From Planctomycetales bacterium (GTDB taxonomy: Bacteria > Planctomycetota > Planctomycetia > Planctomycetales > Planctomycetaceae), in the NCBI GenBank assembly GCA_028285345.1, contig JANQPT010000014.1, positions 608,334 through 672,333 on the forward strand: DNA of 64,000 nucleotides, read 5' to 3'. The notes beneath the pieces were generated by a model that searched no databases, was not told where the DNA came from, and saw only the letters and a list, made by a program, of their open reading frames with translations. The translations under genes were made by a program, and so were the position numbers. Shown piece by piece: positions 34,751 through 45,148 of the stretch; position 1 is the first letter of the stretch; each line of letters starts with the position of its first letter.

Positions 34751-34884
34751 TGATATTTCCTATTGGATGGGGGAGTTGCCATTAGCCGTCTCCTTAGAAA
34801 TGCCCGTCTGGAGTGCCGATGAGCCAGAATTGGGCAAAAAAATGGCAATTCGGCGAGAATCCCCAGAAATCGCCGATTTCTCCG

Positions 34885-36849
34885 CTATTCCGATGCCTCG
34901 TCGCCTGCCGCCTCGACGGCGCGGCCGTGCATCTCATACAGAAAGCGGGAAGGAATCGTCGGGCGGGCTTTGCCCCATTTTGTGCGGCGCGCGGCCCTGC
35001 TCAGGGTGAGATAGTCGCAGGCGCGGGTGATCCCCACATAGGCCAGCCGCCGTTCTTCCTCGATGTCCGAGTCGGTCCCCTCCAGCGCACGTTTGTGCGG
35101 CAAAATGCCCTCTTCCAAACCAACAAGATAGACGCGTGGAAACTCCAGCCCCTTGGCGCTGTGCAGCGTCATCAGCTTGACCGCGTCTTGCGCGACTTGC
35201 GACTCCTTATCGGTCTCCTGGTCACGACCGGAAAGCGCCGTTTCTTCCAAGAACTCGTGCAGGGACGCGTTCTCAGCGCGCCGCTCATATTGTGTGACCG
35301 CTTCTACGAGTTCCTCGACCATCGACATCCGCAGCAGTTTCTGGGCCGGCTCTTGGTATTGCCGGCCGATCTCACTTTCATAGTCGATGTCGTCGATCAA
35401 TTGCCGCAGCGATTCCCCCAGATCGCTGCCGGAATCGAACCGTCGTTTGAAGCGATCCATGAGATTTCGAAAGGAGGCAATCGCCTGGGCAGCCTTGTGT
35501 GGAATCTCGCCGGCCGACTCAGCCTCCCCGAGCACATCCCACACTTTGCCGCCTGACTTAACGGCACGTGCGACTAGCTTTTCGACGGTCGTGTCGCCGA
35601 TGCCGCGGCGGGGGGTGTTGATGATCCTTAAGAGTGAAATCTCGTCCGACGGATGGGCCAGCACTTTGAGATAGGCCAGCAAGTCACGGATTTCTTTGCG
35701 ATCGAAAAACGACTGTGTGCCCAACACCAAGTAGGGCAATTGCCGCCGCCGCAATTCCGTCTCAAAGATCCGCGGCTGTTCGTTGGTACGAAACAGAATT
35801 GCGAAGTCACCCGGCGAGACATTCATCTCATGGACCAAATAGTGAATCTCGCGGACCGTCTGCTCCGCTTCGTCGGTCTCGCTGTCATACTTGTTGAACC
35901 GAACGGGATGGGGTGAGGTCTTGTGTGCCACAAGTGTCTTGTCGTGCCGGCCACGATTGTGCCGTACCAACTCGTTGGCCAATTCCAGTATCCGGTCCGT
36001 GCAACGGTAATTGTCCTCGAGTCGAATGACCGTTGCGCCGGGGAACGTGTGGTGGAATCCGAGGATGTGTTTGACCTCCGCTCCCCGCCAGCCGTAGATC
36101 GACTGATCGTCATCGCCCACGACGCACAGATTTCGATGATCGCGGACGAGGGCTTCGACCAGGTCGAACTGGATGCCGTTGGTATCCTGATACTCGTCGA
36201 TCTGGACATGCGAAAAACGTTCGCTCTGCCGTTGCAGGACGTCAGGAAACTCGTGAAACAGCTGTCGAGTGAGCAACAACAGATCGTCAAAGTCGACCCC
36301 GCCCCGGGCGCGTAGAGCTTGTTGATAGCGGCGAAAGGCCATTGCCGCCAGGAATTGGCGATCATTCTCGGCCGCGTCGGCGGCTTGTTCACTGGCGACG
36401 CCCGCGGATTTCCACTGACTGACTTGTGCGAGGAAATCACCCGGCTTGAGGGTCTGCTCGCCGACTCGAATTTCGCGGAGCGCCGTCCGGGCGGCGGAAT
36501 CCTGATCGCCGCGATCGAGGATTGTGAATTGCCGGGGATACCCCAACAACTCGATCTCTTCGCGCAGAATTCTGACGCACAGGGAGTGAAACGTGGAAAT
36601 GACCGGCCGCGCCTTGCGCTTGCCGCCCAACAGTACCTGCGTCCGCTGCAGCATTTCGCGGGCGGCTTTGTTGGTGAAGGTGACCGACAGAATCCGATCA
36701 GGAGCAGTTCCGCGGCGGATCAGCTCGACGATGCGGTGTGTGATCACCCGCGTTTTTCCAGTACCAGCGCCCGCCAAGACGAGCAGTGGACCGGAGAGCG
36801 TGGAGACGGCATCCCGCTGTGCGGGGTTCAAATGAACGAGAGAGGACAT
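34885..36849 (-). CDS. UvrD/Rep/PcrA-like superfamily 1 DNA helicase
   Basis: 654 residues with the SF1A motifs: I AGAGTGKTRVI, Ia VTFTNKAAREM, II DEYQDTN, III GDDDQSIYGWRGA, IV RLEDNYRC, V TLHSAKGLEF and VI RRLAYVGITRA. Length is close to PcrA/UvrD (about 650-720). It unwinds DNA 3' to 5' using ATP for repair or replication restart. The C-terminal ~100 residues are the family tail with no Cys-rich or nuclease domain. Gene stands alone between an RTX gene and a kinase gene. Confidence 0.92.
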   Translation of the reverse strand: MSSLVHLNPAQRDAVSTLSGPLLVLAGAGTGKTRVITHRIVELIRRGTAPDRILSVTFTNKAAREMLQRTQVLLGGKRKARPVISTFHSLCVRILREEIELLGYPRQFTILDRGDQDSAARTALREIRVGEQTLKPGDFLAQVSQWKSAGVASEQAADAAENDRQFLAAMAFRRYQQALRARGGVDFDDLLLLTRQLFHEFPDVLQRQSERFSHVQIDEYQDTNGIQFDLVEALVRDHRNLCVVGDDDQSIYGWRGAEVKHILGFHHTFPGATVIRLEDNYRCTDRILELANELVRHNRGRHDKTLVAHKTSPHPVRFNKYDSETDEAEQTVREIHYLVHEMNVSPGDFAILFRTNEQPRIFETELRRRQLPYLVLGTQSFFDRKEIRDLLAYLKVLAHPSDEISLLRIINTPRRGIGDTTVEKLVARAVKSGGKVWDVLGEAESAGEIPHKAAQAIASFRNLMDRFKRRFDSGSDLGESLRQLIDDIDYESEIGRQYQEPAQKLLRMSMVEELVEAVTQYERRAENASLHEFLEETALSGRDQETDKESQVAQDAVKLMTLHSAKGLEFPRVYLVGLEEGILPHKRALEGTDSDIEEERRLAYVGITRACDYLTLSRAARRTKWGKARPTIPSRFLYEMHGRAVEAAGDEASE

Positions 36850-36966
36850 AGTCGAGGAGCGGGGGGCAATCCGTTGAGGGCATTCGGCGGGACCGAATCA
36901 GCGTCGGAAACGAGAACGCAATCCAGCAGCGGCTCGTCTCTTTGTCAGGTGTGAAGCAGCCTACGA

Positions 36967-37989
36967 TTAGGTGTCGTCCTCGTCATATTCTTCGTATTCG
37001 TACTCGTATTCGTCGTCCTCTGCTTCTCCTCCCTCGTCATCATCATAGACATACTCGTATTCATCATCCGTCGTTTTTTCATCTTCGTCGTAGTATTCGT
37101 ATTCCTCTTCGAGCCGCTCTTGGGCTTTCTTAAACTGATTGACCATCTCCGACACGTTGCTGTAGCGCTGATTCGGATCAGGGGAAAGCCCTTTCATGAT
37201 TGTGGCGGCAATGTGGTCGTCGATGTCGGGTACCACCTCGCGGATGTCGGTCGGCGGACTGTTAATGTGCTGGACGACCATGTCCAAGGTCAGCGTGGGA
37301 TCGACGTTGTAGGGGAGCCGCTTGGCGAACATCTCGTAGCACGAAACTGAATAGGAGTAGATGTCGATCCGCTGGTCGGTAGGCTGCCGTTTGACCAATT
37401 CGGGCGCCATATAACTGGCGGTTCCAGTGCGGTTGCCCGGAACACGAAACTCCGGCGTATTGGGGACCACCAACCCGAAATCAATCAGCTTGATCTGGTG
37501 CTGTTTATCAACCAGCACGTTTCGCGGGCAAAGGTCACGATGAATCCAGCCCTGCTTATGAAAATAATCCAGTCCCTCACCGATCTGGATTGTGAACTTC
37601 AATCGATTCGCCAACATCACGTCATTCTGCAAATCGATCAACAGCGGCAGGCTCGAACCTTTGATCAGCTCCATCACCAGATACTGTTCGCCGTGGGTCG
37701 TCAGTCCGTGCTCCAGCGTCCTGACGATGTTCGGATGTCGCAACGTAATTGCGACGGATCCTTCGGTTGGCCGCTTCAATCCTGCGAAGCGGGCTTCCAG
37801 TCGGCGAGTTTTTTCGTAGTCCAGCACTTTTAGCGCAATGGTCCGTCCGCTCTTGCGGTCTCTTGCGCGCCAGACTTCAGACATACTTCCCTGGCCCAGC
37901 TTGTGCTGCTTCTCGAATCGGCGGTCGATATCGACCTTCGTCGTCATCACCTGTTTCAGATACGGCACGATCTTTTTGAGGAGCAGCAT
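36967..37989 (-). CDS. Ser/Thr protein kinase with Tyr/Asp/Glu-rich C-terminal tail
   Basis: 340 residues. The kinase domain covers about 22-290: glycine loop GQGSMSEVWRA, K54 in IALKVL, HRDLCPRN (D152, N157), IDFGLVV (DFG 170-172) and GTASYMAPELVKRQP. Residues 294-340 are an unusual tail with 29 Asp/Glu and 10 Tyr in 47 residues (DDEYEYVYDDDE, DEYEYEYEEYDEDD). No membrane segment or sensor domain. The tail could be a regulatory or binding segment. The start may be the internal ATG at 37947. Confidence 0.9.
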   Translation of the reverse strand: MLLLKKIVPYLKQVMTTKVDIDRRFEKQHKLGQGSMSEVWRARDRKSGRTIALKVLDYEKTRRLEARFAGLKRPTEGSVAITLRHPNIVRTLEHGLTTHGEQYLVMELIKGSSLPLLIDLQNDVMLANRLKFTIQIGEGLDYFHKQGWIHRDLCPRNVLVDKQHQIKLIDFGLVVPNTPEFRVPGNRTGTASYMAPELVKRQPTDQRIDIYSYSVSCYEMFAKRLPYNVDPTLTLDMVVQHINSPPTDIREVVPDIDDHIAATIMKGLSPDPNQRYSNVSEMVNQFKKAQERLEEEYEYYDEDEKTTDDEYEYVYDDDEGGEAEDDEYEYEYEEYDEDDT

Positions 37990-38205
37990 AATTCGACAGT
38001 TTCGTGGATGACGGGAGCGAAGTGTGTGACGGGAATCGAATCCTACTTCGACATCGTGCAGTGTGCGCGGCCAGATTTGGAATTGGACGGATGGTGTCGA
38101 TGCGGAATTCTGCGTGCGATTTCACAGCAGCCGAGTCTCATCAGTATATCGCTGTCTGATGGTGCGATCCAGCTTTGACCCGCTGAGGAGGATCCGCGGC
38201 CGTCG

Positions 38206-39060
38206 CTATTTTTCACAATAGTCGATCACGCGGGCGATCTCGCTTCGCAGATCCGCGCGGGCCACGATGCGGTCGATGAAGCCGTGCTGAAGCATAAACT
38301 CGCTGGTTTGAAAACCTTCCGGCAAAGGCACCTTGACCGTTGCTTCAACCACGCGCGGACCGGCGAAGCCGAGCAAAGCCTTCGGCTCGGCGAAGATCAC
38401 ATCGCCCAACGACGCGAAACTGGCGGCGACGCCCCCCATCGTGGGATTGGTCAGCACGGAGATGAAAATACCGCCATGTTCGTGAAACCGTGCAAGCGCA
38501 GCGGAGACCTTGCCCATCTGCATCAGCGACAAGATGCCTTCGTGCATGCGAGCGCCGCCGCCGGAGCCGCTGACGATCACCAGCGGCAAATTCAACTCGG
38601 TCGCCTGCTCGACGGTTCGAGTCAGCTTTTCGCCCACCACTGATCCCATGCTGCCCATAATGAATGACGAATCGGTGATGCCCAGCGCCAGCGGACGGCC
38701 GCGCATATAGCCTCGGCCGACGATGCACGCTTCCGACAAGCCAGTGCGCTCTTGCTCCTCGCGCAGGCGGTCCCGGTAGGGTTTGCGGTCGGCGAACTCC
38801 AACGGATCGGTCGGGCGGAGATTAGCAAACCATTCCTCAAAGCTTTCCTCGTCCAGCAGCTGGTTAATCCGCACCGCGGCCGGCACATAGAAATGGTGGT
38901 CGCATTCGGGACAGACGCTCATCTGGCTCTCGACCGATTTGCGGTAGACGGTCGAGCCGCATCCGTCGCACTTCATCCACAGCCCTTCAGGCACTCCGCG
39001 CTTGGGACTCATAGGCCGGCCGATCCAACTTTTTGCATCTGACTTGGGGACGGAGCTCAT
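38206..39060 (-). CDS. accD: Acetyl-CoA carboxylase carboxyltransferase subunit beta
   Basis: 284 residues from the ATG at 39060, with GGAAG eight bases upstream (frame open to 39132). N-terminal zinc ribbon [13 protein letters not shown]...[10 protein letters not shown], then the crotonase-fold carboxyltransferase with [39 protein letters not shown] and [18 protein letters not shown] [19 protein letters not shown]. Makes malonyl-CoA with the alpha subunit, which is not in the window. Downstream gene order (histidine-phosphatase-like, then rpe) is on the same strand. Confidence 0.95.
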   Translation of the reverse strand: MSSVPKSDAKSWIGRPMSPKRGVPEGLWMKCDGCGSTVYRKSVESQMSVCPECDHHFYVPAAVRINQLLDEESFEEWFANLRPTDPLEFADRKPYRDRLREEQERTGLSEACIVGRGYMRGRPLALGITDSSFIMGSMGSVVGEKLTRTVEQATELNLPLVIVSGSGGGARMHEGILSLMQMGKVSAALARFHEHGGIFISVLTNPTMGGVAASFASLGDVIFAEPKALLGFAGPRVVEATVKVPLPEGFQTSEFMLQHGFIDRIVARADLRSEIARVIDYCEK

Positions 39061-39283
39061 AGAGGGGACTTCCGTGTAGCGGCATCCGCACGCTTCGTGC
39101 GAATCGCCGCGCTGTTGACCATTGATTGACAACCGAGCCGCTTCGATATTGTCGTTGAATACTGATTCATCTCAGCCAGCTACCAATCCTCGTAACAGTG
39201 CACTCGCGTCGACCGTCCCGCATCCGGCGAGTCCGGGCGTCTCTGGCGGAGCGGCCGCGAGGGCTGGGTGCGATATTATCATA

Positions 39284-39880
39284 TCAAGAGCCGTTTTCCT
39301 TGGACGTATCCGCCGAGCCGTTCGATTCGAGAAACTCCCAATGTGGCTGGTCGTTGCAGCTATCGACCGGTTCGACCGTTTGCAGCTTTCCGCCGCAGAC
39401 GTGGCAACGAATGAGTGACGCCAGCGGCTCGGGGGCAATTATCGCGAAATCATTCTTCCGTTTCAGGATTTTATCGAGAGACTTTGCGATCCGCACCATC
39501 GCTTCGCTGATTTCCTCACCTTCCGGCGGGCAGATCGTCTCCGGCGAATCCTGCCACTGCTTGAACACCTTGGGATGCTTGCGGCGGATGTCATCGACGG
39601 CCATTCCCTGCCACAACCCCTGATTGAGGTTGAGGAGGTTGTCGATTTCTTTGACGGGCACACCCAACTCAGCGCCGAGGCTCTCGGCGGTTCCCCGAGC
39701 CGGCTCGCAGGGAGCCGAATAAATCCTGGTGAGCGGGATGTCTCGCAGGTCTTCGGCGATCCGCCGGACTTGATCCTGTCCTTGATCATTCAACGGAATA
39801 TCGAGCGTTCCTTGAATTCGATTCTGCTCGTCGAAATCGGTGCAGCCGGGACGAATCAACACGGCTTTGGCGTTAGACAT
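39284..39880 (-). CDS. Degenerate histidine-phosphatase-fold (phosphoglycerate mutase-like) protein
   Basis: 198 residues with the fold and spacing of the histidine phosphatase superfamily, but the catalytic residues are replaced. The RHG motif is RPG (LIRPGCTDFDEQNRIQG, P11). The second conserved arginine helix reads APCEPARGTAES, with Pro at the Arg place. The region of the catalytic Glu reads NLNQGLWQGM. The second histidine motif reads IIAPEPLASLIR. It is unlikely to be a phosphatase or mutase; it may bind a phosphorylated ligand. It lies 19 bases before rpe on the same strand and 223 bases after accD. Confidence 0.8.
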   Translation of the reverse strand: MSNAKAVLIRPGCTDFDEQNRIQGTLDIPLNDQGQDQVRRIAEDLRDIPLTRIYSAPCEPARGTAESLGAELGVPVKEIDNLLNLNQGLWQGMAVDDIRRKHPKVFKQWQDSPETICPPEGEEISEAMVRIAKSLDKILKRKNDFAIIAPEPLASLIRCHVCGGKLQTVEPVDSCNDQPHWEFLESNGSADTSKENGS

Positions 39881-39899
39881 GGATGGTCTGTTTCACTCC

Positions 39900-40604
39900 T
39901 CAAATGGTCGAAGATGCCGCAGCCGACGCCGATTCGCTAAGTTGGACCGCGGCTTCACGATAATCAGGAGCCTCAAAAATCGAACTGCCCGCCACAAATA
40001 GATTCGCGCCGGATTGTGCGCAGGGGCCGATGGTGGCAACGTCGATTCCGCCGTCAACCGACAGAATCGTCTCCGGAGAAACCAACTGCTTCAACTGCGC
40101 GAGCTTTTCCAGGGCGGACGGAATGAACTTCTGCCCGCCGAATCCCGGTTCAACGCTCATCACGAGCACGAGATCGCAGTCCGGCAAGAACGGGGTGATT
40201 TGCTCCACGGGTGTTCCCGGGTTGATTGCCAATCCCGACGCGACTCCCGCTTCGCGTATGCGGCATAGCAACGCAGAGGGTTCGGGAACCGCTTCAACGT
40301 GGATGGTAATTGCGTCGCACCCCGCTGAGACGTAGTCATCCAAGTAACGTTCAGGTTCGGAGATCATCAAGTGCGCGTCGAATGGCAAATCGGTCAGCTG
40401 GCGCATCCGTTCGATCACCATCGGGCCATACGAGAGATTGGGCACGAAATGTGCATCCATCACATCCAGATGCAGCAACCTCACGCCGGCCGCCTCCAGC
40501 AACTCCACTTCACGGTGCAGATTGCCGAAATCGCATTTCAGCATCGACGGTGCGATGAGCGGACTGCCGTCCACGAGTTGTCGAAATCGGATCCTGGGGC
40601 TCAT
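39900..40604 (-). CDS. rpe: Ribulose-phosphate 3-epimerase
   Basis: 234 residues. TIM barrel with [12 protein letters not shown], the metal histidine/aspartate sites [18 protein letters not shown] and the phosphate-binding VDGGID and VAGSSIF. Interconverts ribulose-5-phosphate and xylulose-5-phosphate in the pentose phosphate cycle. Gene order suggests that it is transcribed just upstream of the degenerate phosphatase-like gene, with which it may form an operon. Confidence 0.94.
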   Translation of the reverse strand: MSPRIRFRQLVDGSPLIAPSMLKCDFGNLHREVELLEAAGVRLLHLDVMDAHFVPNLSYGPMVIERMRQLTDLPFDAHLMISEPERYLDDYVSAGCDAITIHVEAVPEPSALLCRIREAGVASGLAINPGTPVEQITPFLPDCDLVLVMSVEPGFGGQKFIPSALEKLAQLKQLVSPETILSVDGGIDVATIGPCAQSGANLFVAGSSIFEAPDYREAAVQLSESASAAASSTI

Positions 40605-41072
40605 CAGGGCAATTATTGCAATCGTTGACTAAACGACGGTTGAACGTCCGCGATCGGGAAGAAAGAGTACAACGTCTGAGATTCGGCTTCGGTCAGGGGA
40701 AAACGCGTCGGCATGATCAGCCGTTACAGCAGTTTTTCCGCGAGCATGTTGACTCAATTCGTTGGTAGATAAGAATTCGCCGGAGCTGCCGTGTTGTGGA
40801 TTGACACAGGATTCACACGGAAACTTTCACTCGTTCGCCGTGTGCAACTCCTCACGATATGGTCCCGCCTGAGAATGGCGAGTTCCTCCAGTCGAGATCA
40901 GAGGATGGCGTCGACAGGGGGGAGCGTTCGTAGCCTGCCACCATTCTGCCGACTGCCTGGAATTTGCAAACCGATATTCTGACCATTCAGTGGCCGCGCG
41001 TCCAGCGAAATCAGAATTGCAGCGACGCTCAGGAATCGGCGTGCGTCGCAAGTGGTTGCAATCAAATTGGTT
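40605..41072. other. Non-coding stretch upstream of rpe
   Basis: About 470 bases between the rpe start and the gapA terminator. The short open frames have no coding character. I see no tRNA, riboswitch or clear repeat. Confidence 0.5.
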
Positions 41073-41110
41073 GCGGCGCAGAGTGTTTTTGGGGTCACAC
41101 TCCGCGCCGC
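41073..41110 (-). terminator. Terminator of gap
   Basis: Fourteen-base arms, GCGGCGCAGAGTGT (41073-41086) and ACACTCCGCGCCGC (41097-41110), pair with one mismatch around a ten-base loop. It begins 14 bases after the gap stop. Weak T-run. Confidence 0.65.
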
Positions 41111-41123
41111 GTCGTTTGGCCCC

Positions 41124-42146
41124 TTAAAGCTGCGCGATTCTGGCGATCAGGTCAGCAGTCCGGCAGGAATATCCTGTCTCGTTGTCGTACCAGGAAAGGA
41201 CTTTGACCATGTTGCCGCCCAGCTCGGTCGTCCAAGTCGCGTCGAAAATGCTGCTGTGGCGATTGCCGACAATGTCGCTGGAGACGATCGGATCAGTGTT
41301 GTATTCCAGAATTCCCTTGAGCGGCCCGTCGGCAGCCGCCTTCATGGCGTCGTTGATATCGCTCTTGCTCGCCTTCTTGTCCAACGTCGCAACGAGATCG
41401 GTGACGCTGCCGGCTGGAACCGGGACGCGGAGGCTGATTCCCGTCAGTTTGCCGTCGACGGACGGGATGACCTTGCCGACCGCCTTCGCCGCACCGGTCG
41501 TTGTGGGAATAATATTGATTGCCGCCGCACGGGCGCGCAGAGGATCGCTGTGCAGTTGGTCTGAGACGCGCTGGTCGTTCGTGTACGCGTGAACGGTGGT
41601 CATCAAACCTTCGGAAATCCCGAAGTTTTCCTGCAAAACCTTGACCAGCGGGGCCAGACAGTTGGTCGTGCAGCTCGCGTTGGAGACGCAGTGGTGGTCG
41701 GCCGAGAGTTGGTCGTCGTTGACGCCCAACACGCAGGTCAGATCCGGCTCGTCTTTGGCGGGAGCTGAGATAATCACTTTGCGAGCACCGGCAGCGATGT
41801 GGCTGTCGTAGCCCGGTCCGGCTTCCGATTCCCGTCTGGTGAAGAAACCGGTCGATTCGAGGGCAACCTCGACTCCCTCTTTCTCCCACGGCAGATTACG
41901 CGGATCACGTTCCTGGCAGATGAGTACCTTTTTGCCGTTCACGATCAGCGATTCGCCGTCGCAATCCACCGATCCCGGGAAACGGCCTTGTACGCTGTCG
42001 TACTTCAACAACCAGGCCAGTTTCTGCGGTTCGCCCAGGTCATTCACCGCGACGATGTCGAATTCTTCCGGCCGCGAGGCCAACTCGCGAAATACAATCC
42101 GACCGATCCGACCAAATCCGTTGATTCCAACTTTGACAGCAGCCAC
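41124..42146 (-). CDS. gap: Glyceraldehyde-3-phosphate dehydrogenase
   Basis: 340 residues. NAD-binding [13 protein letters not shown], the catalytic cysteine in [13 protein letters not shown], the following histidine in TVHAYTND, and the C-terminal [16 protein letters not shown]. Standard phosphorylating GAPDH. The Cys-to-Gly positions that would mark a non-phosphorylating enzyme are normal here. Gene is monocistronic, with a good hairpin downstream. Confidence 0.96.
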   Translation of the reverse strand: MAAVKVGINGFGRIGRIVFRELASRPEEFDIVAVNDLGEPQKLAWLLKYDSVQGRFPGSVDCDGESLIVNGKKVLICQERDPRNLPWEKEGVEVALESTGFFTRRESEAGPGYDSHIAAGARKVIISAPAKDEPDLTCVLGVNDDQLSADHHCVSNASCTTNCLAPLVKVLQENFGISEGLMTTVHAYTNDQRVSDQLHSDPLRARAAAINIIPTTTGAAKAVGKVIPSVDGKLTGISLRVPVPAGSVTDLVATLDKKASKSDINDAMKAAADGPLKGILEYNTDPIVSSDIVGNRHSSIFDATWTTELGGNMVKVLSWYDNETGYSCRTADLIARIAQL

Positions 42147-42557
42147 GACGGCCTCTCTTTCTGATTCTGAAAGTGTGAGTTCTTAATGAAACCTGTGTCC
42201 GGGTGGGGGAATCCGCACCACGATCAACAACTATGTGCAGACGAATTGAGAAGCGTCCAAAAGTCCGTACCTCCATCCCCTCGGCGAAAGAAGAAGGGAC
42301 GCGGCTGGAACCATTCCCGTACGTCGCATCGATTTGCAGCCATCGCAAATCGTGTTCGAAACGACCTAGCGTGAATCGCGAGAAATCGCGAAATTCATGA
42401 GGAGATTATAGTGACGTCCGATATCATCGACAAGGACCGGGGAGCGAGGCTCGGCGGTGTGCAACTGCTCGAACGCCGCCGGGATGCTCTGGCCTCATAA
42501 CACCTTGAGAGAACAGAGGTTATTCGCTCAGGAAAGCCAGATTGCACGCCGGAGAGC
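42147..42557. other. Non-coding stretch
   Basis: About 410 bases between the gap start and the permease gene's stop. No gene, RNA or repeat recognised. The gap promoter must lie here. Confidence 0.4.
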
Positions 42558-44207
42558 TTATCGGTGACGGTTCCACCGCACCGCGAGCGGCGCCAAGCCC
42601 AACCGAGAAAACGGCAGCATAACGCAGACTCCTAAGACGATTTCATACCAGGCCGCGACCGTGGCGGGAATCCAATACAGCACTGCAAGAATCGTGAATC
42701 CACAAACCCCCGCCCAAGTCGCCGAGCACTTTCCGATCTGGCGTAGATTGAGCAGCCGACGCTGCAAGATTGCTCGAACGACGATTGACGCTAACAAGAC
42801 CTTCAATAGTACGAGACTCAGCAGCGCCGCCGGCACATCGCTTCGATAGGCAGACAGGTTTGCCTGCATCGACTGAGAGGAATACAGAGTCAGTCCAAAG
42901 TAGACGCTCCCCAGAAGTTGCGCTCCCACGGTGATGCCAAGCACGGTGTCGATCCACGCGCGTCCGCACAGTTTAACGAACAATGCTTGGACGTTGACGA
43001 GCCATGTGACAACGAAATAGCCGCTCAACACCACAACCGACATCGCTACGATCTGCGGCCCAGAATACGAAGCCGCGACCATCCGCCCTAACACAATTAA
43101 TCGGTCCGCCCGCCCACCGAAGTACAATGTCGCCACGGCACCGAGAATGGCGATCGTGCAGGACAGAAGGCAGGCCCACGCCGCCGCCTGCAACTTTGCC
43201 ACAACAAACCCCGTCGAAGATAGGGGACGGCAAGCCAGGAAAGGTGACATGGCAATCTGCTCGCGCTGTAGTCCCATTCCTCCTAACGCCATTGCCATGA
43301 ACAGTGAGAAATAGGGGGGCAGCAAGAGTATGATCAGCACGCTGCCCTTGAAATTCGGCCTGCAAAACAGAACTGACAACAACACAACACTTGCAAACGT
43401 GATCAGCACCATCAGGCGACCACTTCGATGCCATTCAATACAGCGTTGAGCCGCTTGAGGCGACAAAAACTGACTGCACCGTCGGCCAACTGTGTTGTTG
43501 ATTAAGCTGATTAAAGGGGCGGGAACGCCCCAGTGCGGAGCATCGCCGTGTCGAGCTCGGTTGATTCCAATAACGGCCGCCGCATAGGCGGCCGGCAGGC
43601 TTAAGCCCGTCCAAAGACAGGTCATCGCGGGAGAGAAGCCGTAGTGGGCAGCGACGGCGGCGAGAGACGGGACTCCCGCAACCACCATCACTGCAGCACA
43701 CGCTCTCAGTAAGACGAGTGGAAACGTCGTCCAAATCACCGCTTGCAGCCAGACGAGCAGGCAGACCATCATCAACGTTGAAGGCAAGACCCAATCGATT
43801 GGCTCCCGCATGTCGAGTGCGAACTCATGTTGCACCACAGTAAATGTGGGACGCAGGACCAACATCACCGTCGCCAACCAGACGGCGGCAATTGTCGTCG
43901 CCCCAATGAACATTGGCCAGCCTGCCAGAGCCCGCGACGTCAGCGGATGTCGGAAGAGATACGCCGGGTACCCGGAGTCTTTGACGAACACGTCAGCATG
44001 CTCGCTGAACGAGAAGATCATCAGCAGATACAATAGAAATGGCAGTACCGGTGCCAGTCCGCACAGTGCGACGATGGCTGACCACCGCTCAGGAGGAATC
44101 ATCGCATGTGCACTGATGAGGAACGTCAGATAGGTCCCCCCGCCGAAGGTCACCCACGGAAAACGGTGCCAGAAATGCCATGCGAAAGCGCGCCCACACA
44201 CCGACAT
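42558..44207 (-). CDS. ABC transporter permease-like membrane protein
   Basis: 549 residues from the ATG at 44207, which has GAGGAG 5-6 bases upstream. About 12 hydrophobic segments throughout, with no nucleotide-binding motif. It ends the three-gene unit GntR regulator, ABC ATPase and this protein, with its ATG two bases from the ATPase stop (44210), so it is most likely the membrane partner of that ATPase. The architecture (large, many helices, few loops) is that of YtrC/ABC-2-like permeases rather than a classic importer. Substrate unknown. Confidence 0.78.
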   Translation of the reverse strand: MSVCGRAFAWHFWHRFPWVTFGGGTYLTFLISAHAMIPPERWSAIVALCGLAPVLPFLLYLLMIFSFSEHADVFVKDSGYPAYLFRHPLTSRALAGWPMFIGATTIAAVWLATVMLVLRPTFTVVQHEFALDMREPIDWVLPSTLMMVCLLVWLQAVIWTTFPLVLLRACAAVMVVAGVPSLAAVAAHYGFSPAMTCLWTGLSLPAAYAAAVIGINRARHGDAPHWGVPAPLISLINNTVGRRCSQFLSPQAAQRCIEWHRSGRLMVLITFASVVLLSVLFCRPNFKGSVLIILLLPPYFSLFMAMALGGMGLQREQIAMSPFLACRPLSSTGFVVAKLQAAAWACLLSCTIAILGAVATLYFGGRADRLIVLGRMVAASYSGPQIVAMSVVVLSGYFVVTWLVNVQALFVKLCGRAWIDTVLGITVGAQLLGSVYFGLTLYSSQSMQANLSAYRSDVPAALLSLVLLKVLLASIVVRAILQRRLLNLRQIGKCSATWAGVCGFTILAVLYWIPATVAAWYEIVLGVCVMLPFSRLGLAPLAVRWNRHR

Positions 44208-44209
44208 AC

Positions 44210-45142
44210 CTACTCCTCGCAAATCGGCGGAAATGTTTGCTCCAACGCTGCGTGAGCAACGAAGATTTCGTCGAGTGACGGGACCGTCGCCGCCACGACT
44301 TCACCGCCTGCCATCGTGGCCTGCGCATAAAGATCTCCGTCGGATTCGCGGCACATTGCCGTCCATTCGTATCCGCTGCCGTGCCAATCGATGGCGGACT
44401 CCAATCGCGGCGGCCTGTCGATCGCCTCCTGAAATCGCAGCGTCACACGGCGAAAAGCTTGTTTCATGCCCTCAAGCATTCCGCAAAACAGCAACCGTCC
44501 CTGATGCAGCATGGCGATGTGATCGGCGACCCGTTCCACTTCGTCCAGGAGGTGCGACGAAAACATGACCGTTCGTCCTTCCTCGGAAATCGTGCGAATA
44601 ATCGCCCCGAGAATGTCGCGGCGAACGATGGGGTCGAGTCCGGACGAGGGTTCATCCAGTACCAGAACTTCCGGGCGGTGAGCGAGCGCGGATAACAATC
44701 CCACGCGAGCTCGCTGACCTTTTGACAACGACCTCACCTTGACGTTTGGATCTAGTTGAAACGATTCGACAAGTGTGTCCGCGTAGTGGTGATCCCACTT
44801 GGGGTAAAATGCCGCGGTATAGGCCAACAGGTCGCCCACGCGCATCCAATCCGGCATTTCGTGTTGCTCGGACAAATATCCCAATCGCGAGAGCACGCCG
44901 ACCGGATCGGCGACAGGATCGCGGCCGAAGACGGTCACGGTTCCGGACTGTGGCCGCAGCAGTCCCAGCACATGCTTGATTAATGTCGTCTTCCCCGCAC
45001 CGTTAACGCCCACAATCCCGAAGACCGAACCGCGGGGAACAGTGAGCGAGATATTATCGAGCGCTTGTTTGGTTCCAAAACGGCGATCGAGGTCGCGAAT
45101 CTCGACAACCTGCTCCGCGACGTCTGGATAGGGCGAGTTCAT
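44210..45142 (-). CDS. ABC transporter ATP-binding protein
   Basis: 310 residues. Walker A VGVNGAGKTTLIKH, signature LSKGQRARVGLLSAL, Walker B VLVLDEPSSGLDP and switch HLLDEVERVADH. An extra C-terminal domain of ~90 residues follows, as in ABC-2-type export ATPases. It lies six bases after the GntR gene stop and is translationally next to the permease gene, so it probably powers export or signalling controlled by that regulator (YtrB-like arrangement). Confidence 0.92.
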   Translation of the reverse strand: MNSPYPDVAEQVVEIRDLDRRFGTKQALDNISLTVPRGSVFGIVGVNGAGKTTLIKHVLGLLRPQSGTVTVFGRDPVADPVGVLSRLGYLSEQHEMPDWMRVGDLLAYTAAFYPKWDHHYADTLVESFQLDPNVKVRSLSKGQRARVGLLSALAHRPEVLVLDEPSSGLDPIVRRDILGAIIRTISEEGRTVMFSSHLLDEVERVADHIAMLHQGRLLFCGMLEGMKQAFRRVTLRFQEAIDRPPRLESAIDWHGSGYEWTAMCRESDGDLYAQATMAGGEVVAATVPSLDEIFVAHAALEQTFPPICEE

Positions 45143-45148
45143 GATCTG

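Noticed and set aside
36826..36837. Palindrome GTTCAAATGAAC near the helicase start, resembling a LexA-type site
   Set aside because: It lies inside the coding sequence (codons for HLN) and its 12-base length is within chance; no other SOS-like site was seen.
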